Assembly: GCA_910577925.1 (NCBI GenBank)
Contig: CAJTOI010000023.1
Coordinates: 1-52,618, forward strand
Length of the DNA: 52,618 nt
From: an uncultured Roseburia sp.
GTDB lineage: Bacteria > Bacillota > Clostridia > Lachnospirales > Lachnospiraceae
Direction: 5' to 3'
Shown here: one piece after another, positions 7,366-14,158 of the stretch
How the letters are laid out: each line of letters opens with the position of its first letter
Numbering within the stretch: position 1 is the stretch's first letter
Notes under the pieces: generated by a model
Database searches by the model: none
Told to the model about the DNA's origin: nothing
Seen by the model: only the letters and a program-made list of their open reading frames with translations
Program-made: the position numbers and the translations under genes

Positions 7366-8250
7366 TCAGCCTGCCGTCAGCTCTCTTCGCAGATAGGTCA
7401 GAAACAGCTCGGCAGCCCTGGGAAATATCTGATATTTTTTCCAGATCATCGTCATGCCAAGATGAAGCGGCGGCGACAGAGGGCGGAAGAGAAGATTGCT
7501 GTCTGCTCCGACAGAGGTGAGCTTGTCCAGAGAGAATGCATAGCCCATCCCTTCGTCTACCATCAGCGCGGCGTTATAGATGAGGTTATAGGTGGCCGCG
7601 ATATTCGGATGTGCGCTGCCTGCGGAAAGCCAGTGCAGCAGATCTCCCTTTTTTTGCGCCTGCCGTGAGATGATCAGGGGCAGATCCCGCAGATCCTCCG
7701 CGGTTACGGACTCTTTTGCTGCGAGCGGACTGTCCCTGCGCATCAGGATTCCCCAGGTGTCTTTCATCGGAAATTCCAGATAGTCGTATTTGAGCTTGTC
7801 GATGTCTCCGAGCAGAACATTGAAATCCAGCAGGCCTTTGTCGAGCTTTTCAAGGATATCGCAGGCATCTCCGCTGGAAATGTGGAAATGCACACCCGGA
7901 AAGTCTTCCTGTATCTTTCGGGCAGCGCGGGCAACGATGCGCATACTGTCGGTTTCCCCTGCGCCGATATAGATATCGCCGGTGACGGTTTTGTCGGAGT
8001 GCAGGATTTCCCGTTCCGTTTTGTTCACTAAATCAACGATCTCTTCTGCGCGTTTGCGCAGCAGCATGCCCTCTTCGGTCAGAGTGACTCTGCGGTTGCC
8101 GCGGACGAAAAGCTGCTTTCCCAATTCTTCTTCGAGATCTTTTATCTGCCGGGAGAGTGTGGGCTGTGTCAGGTGCAGAAACTCAGCGGCACCCGAGATG
8201 CTCTGTTCTCTTGCCACGGCAAGGAAATATTGTAAAACGCGTAGCTCCAT
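7366..8250 (-). CDS. LysR-family transcriptional regulator
   Basis: A 294-residue protein of standard LysR length. The winged helix-turn-helix is at residues 1-60 (AVAREQSISGAAEFLHLTQPTLSRQIKDLE), followed by a linker helix and a periplasmic-binding-protein-like effector domain (about 90-290). The start at 8250 has GAGGAG upstream. LysR proteins usually act as ligand-responsive activators of an adjacent or divergent gene. Here the divergent neighbour is a MarR regulator 178 bp away, so the target could be that gene, the amino-acid transporter behind it, or the downstream membrane-protein gene. Ligand unknown. Confidence 0.92.
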   Translation of the reverse strand: MELRVLQYFLAVAREQSISGAAEFLHLTQPTLSRQIKDLEEELGKQLFVRGNRRVTLTEEGMLLRKRAEEIVDLVNKTEREILHSDKTVTGDIYIGAGETDSMRIVARAARKIQEDFPGVHFHISSGDACDILEKLDKGLLDFNVLLGDIDKLKYDYLEFPMKDTWGILMRRDSPLAAKESVTAEDLRDLPLIISRQAQKKGDLLHWLSAGSAHPNIAATYNLIYNAALMVDEGMGYAFSLDKLTSVGADSNLLFRPLSPPLHLGMTMIWKKYQIFPRAAELFLTYLRRELTAG

Positions 8251-8370
8251 ATGTAAATTCTCCTCTGTGTCATTCCTGTTAAAGAGATTTTAACTGCCGC
8301 GTGTGAAAAAGGCAAGCGCGTCCGGACAAAAATAAAAACTATATCTGTAGGACAATTTTGTCGAAAGGAG

Positions 8371-8399
8371 TTGACAAGATCTGACAGGCAATCTATACT
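8371..8399 (+). promoter_or_regulatory. Promoter of the MarR gene
   Basis: -35 TTGACA (8371-8376), 17-bp spacer, -10 TATACT (8394-8399), then a short leader with GGAGG before the ATG at 8429. Confidence 0.75.
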
Positions 8400-8428
8400 A
8401 CCCGTAAGCTTGTGCCTATGGAGGAAAC

Positions 8429-8881
8429 ATGAGTACGGATAAGAGAACTGCATCATTGGAACTATATATCAGGATTCTTTTTTATCATATGCGCTACAGC
8501 ACCGAAGAGGAAACGGTGCCGTTTGACATTACAAGTCAGCAGGGGCGTCTGCTCGAAATCATCATCAAGGGGCTGGAATGCGGGAAAACCATCACGCGCA
8601 AATATCTGGAAGAGACAATGCTTATCAAAGGTTCTTCCGTCACGAGTTTGCTGAATGCATTGGTGAAAAAGGGATTTATTAAGCGAAGTATCAGTGATGA
8701 GGATGCGAGGACTTTGAATATCACGGTTACGCCGAAAGGGGAGCGGACAGTTGAACAGATAAAAGTTCTTTTTGCCGAACAGGAAGAACGGATTTTGGCC
8801 GGGATGACACAGGAGGAGATCGGACAGTTTTACGGCTTTCTTGAAAAAGCCTGCAGAAACGCCGGAGTGGAGATAAAATAA
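8429..8881 (+). CDS. MarR-family transcriptional regulator
   Basis: A 150-residue winged-helix protein. The recognition region is at about 45-75 (ITRKYLEETMLIKGSSVTSLLNALVKKGF), followed by the beta wing with the DEDARTLNITVTPKG motif (about 85-100), typical of MarR regulators, and a C-terminal dimerisation helix. Such proteins repress neighbouring genes until a small ligand binds. It lies 145 nt upstream of an amino-acid ABC transporter with palindromes in the gap, so it may control that operon and itself. Ligand cannot be inferred. Confidence 0.9.
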   Translation: MSTDKRTASLELYIRILFYHMRYSTEEETVPFDITSQQGRLLEIIIKGLECGKTITRKYLEETMLIKGSSVTSLLNALVKKGFIKRSISDEDARTLNITVTPKGERTVEQIKVLFAEQEERILAGMTQEEIGQFYGFLEKACRNAGVEIK

Positions 8882-8909
8882 AAAATTTTTTCCATTGTGT
8901 AGGATTCTA

Positions 8910-8999
8910 TATAATTACCGCGATTCCCATGCCCGGGAGGTATGGGAATCGATTTGATATAAGCATTTGCAGTTTGAAAACAAAAAGCTTATAGTGTAT
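8910..8999 (+). promoter_or_regulatory. Structured leader of the amino-acid transporter
   Basis: A -10-like TATAAT (8910-8915) with a poor -35 is followed by a perfect 10-bp inverted repeat (8921-8930 with 8942-8951, loop GCCCGGGAGGT). A second dyad follows, TATAAGC to GCTTATA. The first could be a MarR-type operator overlapping the transcription start or an RNA hairpin; neither dyad is followed by a T-run. Confidence 0.5.
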
Positions 9000-9025
9000 T
9001 CGTGGAACAAGGGAGGAAACGACAT

Positions 9026-9757
9026 ATGATAAGTGAAAGAGTATGGGACATCCTGGCAGATTCTTTTTTTAAGATTTTCATTCCGGGTATCACGGTGACA
9101 ATTCCCCTCACAGTGATTTCCTTTACACTGGCTATTCTGATTGCGGTGGTGACCGCGCTGATACAGTTTGCACAGATAAGAGTCTTAAAGCAGCTTGCAA
9201 GATTCTATGTGTGGGTGATTCGGGGAACGCCGCTTCTGGTACAGCTGTTCATCGTGTTTTACGGACTGCCGGGAATCGGAATCGTGCTGGCGCCGTTTCC
9301 TGCGGCGGTGATTGTGTTTTCCCTGAATGAGGGAGCCTATGCGTCGGAGACGATCCGCGCCGCGCTCGAGGCAGTACCGCGGGGGCAGATGGAAGCCGGA
9401 TACTGTGTCGGAATGTCATACCTGCAGATTATGCGCCGTATTGTGCTGCCCCAGGCGTTTCGAACCGCGTTTCCGCCGCTTTCAAACTCTCTGATCGGAA
9501 TGGTCAAAGATACATCCCTTGCGGCGAATATCACGGTGGCAGAGATGTTTATGTCCACACAGCGCATTGTGGCAAGGACCTATGAGCCGCTGGCACTGTA
9601 TATGGAGGTCGGACTGATCTATCTGATGTTTTCGACGGTACTTACAAAGCTGCAGCGCATCGGAGAGCGGAAGCTGGGAGCCTATGAGCAAAGTGAGAGA
9701 GCGGTCACGGAGATGACTGTGGTAAGGCGGAACAGACGCCGCGGATTCGGCAGGTAG
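9026..9757 (+). CDS. Polar amino-acid ABC transporter permease
   Basis: A 243-residue inner-membrane protein of the HisM/GlnP class with about five transmembrane helices. The WVIRGTPLLVQLFIVFYGLP block and the EGAYASETIRAALEAVPRGQMEAG coupling helix (the EAA loop that docks on the ATPase) are diagnostic. ATG 9026 follows GGGAGG at 9011-9016; the GTG at 9002 is unlikely. It forms a transporter with the ATPase 10 nt downstream and the binding lipoprotein after it. A single permease gene implies a homodimer. Substrate specificity is not visible. Confidence 0.95.
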   Translation: MISERVWDILADSFFKIFIPGITVTIPLTVISFTLAILIAVVTALIQFAQIRVLKQLARFYVWVIRGTPLLVQLFIVFYGLPGIGIVLAPFPAAVIVFSLNEGAYASETIRAALEAVPRGQMEAGYCVGMSYLQIMRRIVLPQAFRTAFPPLSNSLIGMVKDTSLAANITVAEMFMSTQRIVARTYEPLALYMEVGLIYLMFSTVLTKLQRIGERKLGAYEQSERAVTEMTVVRRNRRRGFGR

Positions 9758-9767
9758 GAGGGACGGT

Positions 9768-10502
9768 ATGCTGGAAATAAAGAATATCCATAAGAAATTC
9801 GGGGAGTCGGAGGTGCTCAGAGGTGTGGACATCTCCGTGAAAAAGGGGGATGTGGTGGCAATCCTCGGGCCGTCCGGTTCCGGGAAGACAACGCTGCTGC
9901 GCTGCATCAATTTTCTGGAGAAGGCGGATGAGGGGACGCTGATTTTTGACGGCGAGCAGTTTGCGCTCGGGCATATTGGAAGAAAGGACGTGGCGAGACT
10001 TCGGAGGAAGACGGCGTTTGTCTTTCAGAATTACAATCTGTTCCGCAACAGGACCGCGCTCGGAAATGTGACGGAAGGTCTGATTACGGCCCGTAAAATG
10101 ACAAGGCAGGAGGCGGAGAAAATCGCAAAGCGCGCGCTCGATAAAGTCGGAATGTCGGAGCGTTGTGACTATTATCCGAATCAGCTGTCCGGCGGACAGC
10201 AGCAGCGGGTGGCGATTGCGCGGGCGCTGGCCTCCGATCCGGAGATTATCTACTTTGACGAGCCGACATCCGCGCTGGACCCGGAGCTGATCGGGGAGGT
10301 ACTTGCGGTCATGCGGCAGCTGGCGGAGGAGGGCATGACAATGCTTGTCGTGACACATGAGATGAATTTTGCAAGAAATGTTTCGTCGCAGGTCATTTTT
10401 ATGGAAAACGGCGTAGTTGTAGAGCAGGGAACACCGGAGCAGATGTTTGAGCGGCCGCGTATGGCGCGCACCGGAGAATTTCTCGGGACGGCGGCGAACT
10501 GA
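9768..10502 (+). CDS. Polar amino-acid ABC transporter ATP-binding protein
   Basis: A 244-residue cytoplasmic ATPase of the GlnQ/HisP class. Visible motifs are Walker A GPSGSGKTT (34-42), Q-loop FQNYNLFRN, signature LSGGQQQRVAIARAL, Walker B IIYFDEPTSALDPE and the switch His in VVTHEM. It energises the permease encoded just upstream; the binding lipoprotein follows 59 nt downstream. Length and motif order are standard. Confidence 0.96.
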   Translation: MLEIKNIHKKFGESEVLRGVDISVKKGDVVAILGPSGSGKTTLLRCINFLEKADEGTLIFDGEQFALGHIGRKDVARLRRKTAFVFQNYNLFRNRTALGNVTEGLITARKMTRQEAEKIAKRALDKVGMSERCDYYPNQLSGGQQQRVAIARALASDPEIIYFDEPTSALDPELIGEVLAVMRQLAEEGMTMLVVTHEMNFARNVSSQVIFMENGVVVEQGTPEQMFERPRMARTGEFLGTAAN

Positions 10503-10561
10503 TATGCGGTATCACACCGGAGAAATGAAGAAATTTTTGCATAAAGACAGGGAGGATTATC

Positions 10562-11407
10562 ATGAAAAAGAAAAGAGTAACGGCATTGGTATTGGCGGTA
10601 TTGGCGGTCGGAATGACGGCGCTTGGCGGGTGCGGCAAAGATGCGGTGTCCTCCGTTGCAGAGGACACCGTTTCCGATACGGAAAACACGGAAGATCTGC
10701 TTGCGCAGATACAGGAAAAGGGCGAGCTTGTCGTAGCGATGGAGGGCACCTGGGCGCCGTGGACCTATCACGACGAGCAGGATGCGCTGGTCGGCTACGA
10801 TGTGGAGGTCGCGCAGCATATTGCGGAAAAGCTCGGCGTCACGGCCACATTTGTGGAATGCGAGTGGGACGGAATTTTTGCGGGGATTGATGCGAAGCGC
10901 TACGATATTGCGGTAAACGGTGTCGAGATTACCGACGAGCGGGCGGAGAAATACGATTTTTCCGATCCTTACGCCTATATCCGCACGGCGATTATCGTAA
11001 AAGGGGACAATGACGAAATTACGGGCTTTGAAGATTTGGAAGGAAAGAATACAGCAAATACGCTGACAAGCACCTATGCGGAGTTAGCGGAGAGCTACGG
11101 CGCAGTCACGACGGGCGTGGACGATCTGAATCAGACATTTGAGCTGCTTTTGGCAGGTCGGGTGGACGCCACGCTGAATGCCGAAGTATCCTTCTACGAT
11201 TATCTGAATGCGCACCCGGACGCGGAGGTAAAGATTGCGGCGCTGACGGAGGAGGCGTCTTATGTGGCGATTCCGATGCGGAAGGGCGCCGAGACGGAGA
11301 CGCTGCGCGCTGCCGTCAACCGGGCGATCGCAGAGCTTTCCGAGGAAGGCGTTCTCTCGGAGCTTTCGAATAAATATTTCGGAACAGATATTTCGCAGAA
11401 TGAGTAG
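10562..11407 (+). CDS. Amino-acid ABC transporter substrate-binding lipoprotein
   Basis: A 281-residue family-3 solute-binding protein. The N-terminus has a lipoprotein signal peptide with lipobox LGGC (lipid-bearing Cys about residue 24), then an acidic linker. The bilobed domain has typical landmarks: AMEGTWAPWTYHDE, LVGYDVEVAQHIAEKLG, WDGIFAGIDAKRYDIAVNGVEIT, and a GRVDATLNAEVSFYDYL stretch in the second lobe. It is membrane-anchored outside and delivers a polar amino acid to the permease upstream. It resembles cystine/glutamine-type binding proteins, but the substrate cannot be assigned. Confidence 0.95.
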   Translation: MKKKRVTALVLAVLAVGMTALGGCGKDAVSSVAEDTVSDTENTEDLLAQIQEKGELVVAMEGTWAPWTYHDEQDALVGYDVEVAQHIAEKLGVTATFVECEWDGIFAGIDAKRYDIAVNGVEITDERAEKYDFSDPYAYIRTAIIVKGDNDEITGFEDLEGKNTANTLTSTYAELAESYGAVTTGVDDLNQTFELLLAGRVDATLNAEVSFYDYLNAHPDAEVKIAALTEEASYVAIPMRKGAETETLRAAVNRAIAELSEEGVLSELSNKYFGTDISQNE

Positions 11408-11460
11408 AGACGTAAGAGAGAGGAAAGCTGTTTGCAGCCGATGAGAGAGAGGGTCAGGAG

Positions 11461-11697
11461 ATGTGCGATGCAACCTCAAGAGAGGCAATAATCCAAAATT
11501 TAAAAGATGCGGGATGTGCGCCAAAGCAGATAGAGGAATTTCTCGCATGCATGGAGGCGCACAAGAGCAAAGCCGAGCTGGAGCTTCTGGCAGATCACAG
11601 AGACTGTCTGCTGGAGGAGGTGCACAGGTGTCAGAAGAAGATAGACTGCCTTGACTATCTGACCTATCAGCTGAAAAAAGAAAAAAAGGATCTCTGA
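11461..11697 (+). CDS. Small conserved coiled-coil protein
   Basis: A 78-residue acidic/basic helical protein without membrane segments. The C-terminal half is a predicted coiled coil with a motif (HRCQKKIDCLDYLTYQLKK) that I associate with small proteins of Clostridia and tails of some MerR regulators. The AGGAG before the ATG at 11461 is very close, so initiation is uncertain. It lies 53 nt after the amino-acid binding protein, in the same direction. Function unknown. Confidence 0.6.
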   Translation: MCDATSREAIIQNLKDAGCAPKQIEEFLACMEAHKSKAELELLADHRDCLLEEVHRCQKKIDCLDYLTYQLKKEKKDL

Positions 11698-11713
11698 CAG
11701 CGCCCCTGCTTTT

Positions 11714-11746
11714 CGTAAAACCACAGCGGGGAAAAGCGGTTTTACG
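11714..11746. terminator. Hairpin between convergent genes
   Basis: A 9-bp stem CGTAAAACC (11714-11722) / GGTTTTACG (11738-11746), extended outside by CTGC/GCAG. It overlaps the stop codon of the leftward glycosyltransferase gene. A weak T-rich stretch follows on the plus strand. It probably terminates the small coiled-coil gene's transcript. Confidence 0.5.
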
Positions 11747-13130
11747 GCAGCAGGACTTTTAACGTGTTCTGTTTGATTTTTTCGGTCAGCGCCGCATATG
11801 CGGCAAGTTCCTCCTCGGAAAAATCTGAAAAGCGGGCGGAGTCATAATCATTCCGGGCAGCCGTGAGTGCGGCGAGAATGGGTTTGGCTGCGGGCAGCAG
11901 TTTGATCTGAAGATATTTTTCGGACGGTTTGAGAGACGATAAACCGCCGCGTGCGCTGCGCTCCGCGTTTTTGATATCGGTCTCGGAGGCGCTGTTTTTT
12001 ACCCGGATTTCCGTAAGCTTTATCAAATCCCGCGAAAGCAGCTTCTGCAGCGACCGGGAAAGGCTGCCGACGGAAAGGCCCGCATAGTCTGCCAGCTCCC
12101 TGCGGTTTTTAACGGTGTGAAGCGTTCCGAAAGAGAGCAGCAGTGTCACATCCCGCAGCGTCAGGTCATACTGTAAAGCGGCAACCTCAAGATAGTGCTC
12201 GAGCAGCTTGCGGCTGCGGTAAGATTCCATGAGAATGCCGTCGCCGGAAAGGCCGCCGGAGCAGACAAAGGACCGCTCCTCACCGAGCTTTTTGCCGCCC
12301 GGCAGAATCGAGAGCGGAGCACCGCCGTCACTGGCGGCATCGATAAAAAAGCGATACACCTGAAGCCGCTTTTTTTCATAATCTTTCTCGTCATAGACAT
12401 TTTTGTAGAAATTGTTGTAGTATTCAAACACCATCAGTTTCATTTTGATGGTTTTTGTGATGCTCATTCCCTGCGAGGCCAGGGAGCCTTTTGTTTTGAC
12501 ATAGTAGTAAATCGGGGCCTGCAGGGCATAAAAGACATCCGCGTGCAGGATATATTCGAGATTAAACAGAAAGTCCTCACACCAGCTGACCGAAGTGTCC
12601 ATGCGCAGCCGATATTTTTCGATGAGATCTCTGCGGTAGAGCTTGTTCCAGAGTACGCCGTAGTAGAAGTCCGCCGGATTTTCCATCATATGAGCGGCAA
12701 ACTCCTCTTTGGTGAGCACGCCGTCTTCCTCGATATCCCCCTTGTGTGCGACGCGTTCCCCGACTACGCGGTAGAAGTCTGCGATAACCAGATCACAGCC
12801 GTGCTCGAGGGCAGACCGCACGAGAAGCTTTGTGGCGTCCGGGGTAATCCAGTCGTCGCTGTCTAAAAATTGCAGATAGGTGCCCGCAGCCGCATCGATA
12901 CCGATATTGCGGGTGTCGGAGACACCGGTATTCTCCTTGTGGATGACCCGAATGCGCGCATCCTCTGCGGCGTATTCGTCGCAGATAGAGCCGGAAGCAT
13001 CCGTGCTGCCGTCATTTACCAGGATTAACTCGTAATCCGTATATTCCTGCGTTAAGATGCTGTCAACGCAGCGCTTCAGGTAATTTTGTGCATTGTAGAC
13101 AGGTACAATGATACTGACTGTCGGCGTCAT
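11742..13130 (-). CDS. Family-2 glycosyltransferase with C-terminal winged-helix-like domain
   Basis: A 462-residue protein. Residues 1-230 are a GT-A family 2 glycosyltransferase: SIIVPVYNAQNYLKRCVDSIL at the start, LILVNDGSTD, the metal-binding LDSDDW around 92-97, and the WCEDFLF acceptor-site motif. About 310-462 is different: LTLRDVTLLLSFGTLHTVKNRRELADYAGLSVGSLSRSLQKLLSRDLIKL looks like a MarR-type winged helix-turn-helix with a wing and C-terminal helices. Alone the first part would transfer a sugar to a cell-surface polymer or lipid; the tail suggests DNA binding or a regulatory fold. No membrane helix. It starts at 13130 with AGGAGG upstream and is monocistronic. Fusion partner assignment is by eye. 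Confidence 0.8.
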   Translation of the reverse strand: MTPTVSIIVPVYNAQNYLKRCVDSILTQEYTDYELILVNDGSTDASGSICDEYAAEDARIRVIHKENTGVSDTRNIGIDAAAGTYLQFLDSDDWITPDATKLLVRSALEHGCDLVIADFYRVVGERVAHKGDIEEDGVLTKEEFAAHMMENPADFYYGVLWNKLYRRDLIEKYRLRMDTSVSWCEDFLFNLEYILHADVFYALQAPIYYYVKTKGSLASQGMSITKTIKMKLMVFEYYNNFYKNVYDEKDYEKKRLQVYRFFIDAASDGGAPLSILPGGKKLGEERSFVCSGGLSGDGILMESYRSRKLLEHYLEVAALQYDLTLRDVTLLLSFGTLHTVKNRRELADYAGLSVGSLSRSLQKLLSRDLIKLTEIRVKNSASETDIKNAERSARGGLSSLKPSEKYLQIKLLPAAKPILAALTAARNDYDSARFSDFSEEELAAYAALTEKIKQNTLKVLLP

Positions 13131-13238
13131 AAGGTCCGTCCTCCTGTAAAAGTTCTTTGTGTTTTTATCTTAATCTCCTGCAAGATATTTTGCAAGGAAT
13201 GTTTTCCGGGAAATAATTCTTAATTTTTTTTTAAGTAA

Positions 13239-13330
13239 TTGCGATTTTTCTTTTCCTGTACTATAATACAGCAGACGGCGTTAATAGAGCAGGCGCCGCC
13301 AGAATAAAAAGCACGGGCCGCAGCTCTATT
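13239..13330 (+). promoter_or_regulatory. Promoter and structured leader of the repeat lipoprotein
   Basis: -35 TTGCGA (13239-13244), 17-bp spacer, -10 TATAAT (13262-13267). The leader contains a perfect 8-bp inverted repeat AATAGAGC (13283-13290) / GCTCTATT (13323-13330) that closes a GC-rich internal loop. Confidence 0.6.
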
Positions 13331-13369
13331 GCATTTTTGGCCCGGAAGAATACGGAGGGGACAGGAATT

Positions 13370-13996
13370 ATGAAGAAAAAAGTATTGGCTATGATGATGG
13401 TCGCAGCACTTGGCGTGGCCGGATTTGCAGGCTGCGGTGACAAGGCTGAAACAAACGCACCGGAGAGCAATGTGGAGCAGGACGCAGGCGCAGCGGACGC
13501 GGGAGCGGAAGACGCGGGCGCAGCGGATGCAGGAGCAGCGGACGCAGGAGCAGCGGACGCGGGAGCGGCAGATGCAGGAACAGAAGACACAGGCGCGGCG
13601 GATGCAGGAGCAGAAGATGCAGGTGCGGCGGATGCAGGAGCAGAAGACGCAGGTGCAACGGTTGAAGACTGGTACAATTCACAGATTGACGAGATCCATG
13701 CGATTGAGGATGAGATCAACGCTTCAGCGGATCAGATGGGATGTACCGCTTCGATTTTGGTTGACGGCAATGCGCTGGTATTCCTTTATACGCTGACGGA
13801 GGAGTTCCCGACCGACGAGGAGAGTCTGGCAACACTTGCAGAGTCTTATGACACAATGTTTGAAACGCAGAAATCCGTTTTTGAGTCTCTTTGCAGCCAG
13901 ATAAAATCTGAGACCGGCGTAGAGGATGCGGTGATCCGTATCGCTGCTGCGAATCCGGACGGCACGGAGCTTTACAGCAGAGATTTTTCAAACTAA
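13370..13996 (+). CDS. DUF4854-type lipoprotein with Asp-Ala-Gly repeat linker
   Basis: A 208-residue exported lipoprotein. ATG 13370 follows GGAGGGG and opens a signal peptide with lipobox FAGC (Cys about 22). Residues about 37-100 are a low-complexity stretch built from DAGAA/EDAGA units, encoded by near-identical 15-bp DNA repeats (about 13478-13660), giving a flexible acidic tether. The C-terminal 105 residues form a small globular domain (WYNSQIDEIHAIEDEINA, ILVDGNALVFLYTLTEEF, ending YSRDFSN) resembling the DUF4854 family of Clostridia cell-surface lipoproteins. Function unknown. The repeat tract is prone to length change by slippage. Confidence 0.8.
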   Translation: MKKKVLAMMMVAALGVAGFAGCGDKAETNAPESNVEQDAGAADAGAEDAGAADAGAADAGAADAGAADAGTEDTGAADAGAEDAGAADAGAEDAGATVEDWYNSQIDEIHAIEDEINASADQMGCTASILVDGNALVFLYTLTEEFPTDEESLATLAESYDTMFETQKSVFESLCSQIKSETGVEDAVIRIAAANPDGTELYSRDFSN

Positions 13997-14040
13997 AGAG
14001 GGATTTCGCGGTAAGTTCATATGATGCACGGAAATAACAA

Positions 14041-14155
14041 GGGTGTCCCAAAAGTCATGAAATGACGGAGGGGCGCCCTCTTTATTATAAAAATTCCATA
14101 TGAAAAATAATGAGCGGTACCGCGGTACCGCTCATTATTTTTTGCCGGGACACCC
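14041..14155. terminator. Bidirectional terminator: 40-bp perfect palindrome inside 9-bp inverted repeats
   Basis: Positions 14103-14142 form a perfect palindrome (AAAA-flanked, GC-rich centre GGTACCGCGGTACC) ending in six Ts, able to terminate both the lipoprotein gene and the leftward activase gene. Outside it, GGGTGTCCC (14041-14049) and GGGACACCC (14147-14155) pair with each other, and ATAAC/GTTAT extend the pairing further out. Confidence 0.75.
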
Positions 14156-14158
14156 CCG

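Noticed and set aside
13478..13665. CRISPR-like array
   Set aside because: The repeats are in frame, contiguous and encode a low-complexity peptide; there are no spacers.
13389..13796. Arg/Gln-rich and Leu/His-rich ORFs in other frames of the repeat lipoprotein
   Set aside because: They are frame shadows of the 15-bp repeat and lack ribosome sites.
14041..14155. Full miniature transposon (MITE) call
   Set aside because: Outer repeats are only 9 bp and no target-site duplication is visible; the terminator explanation is sufficient.
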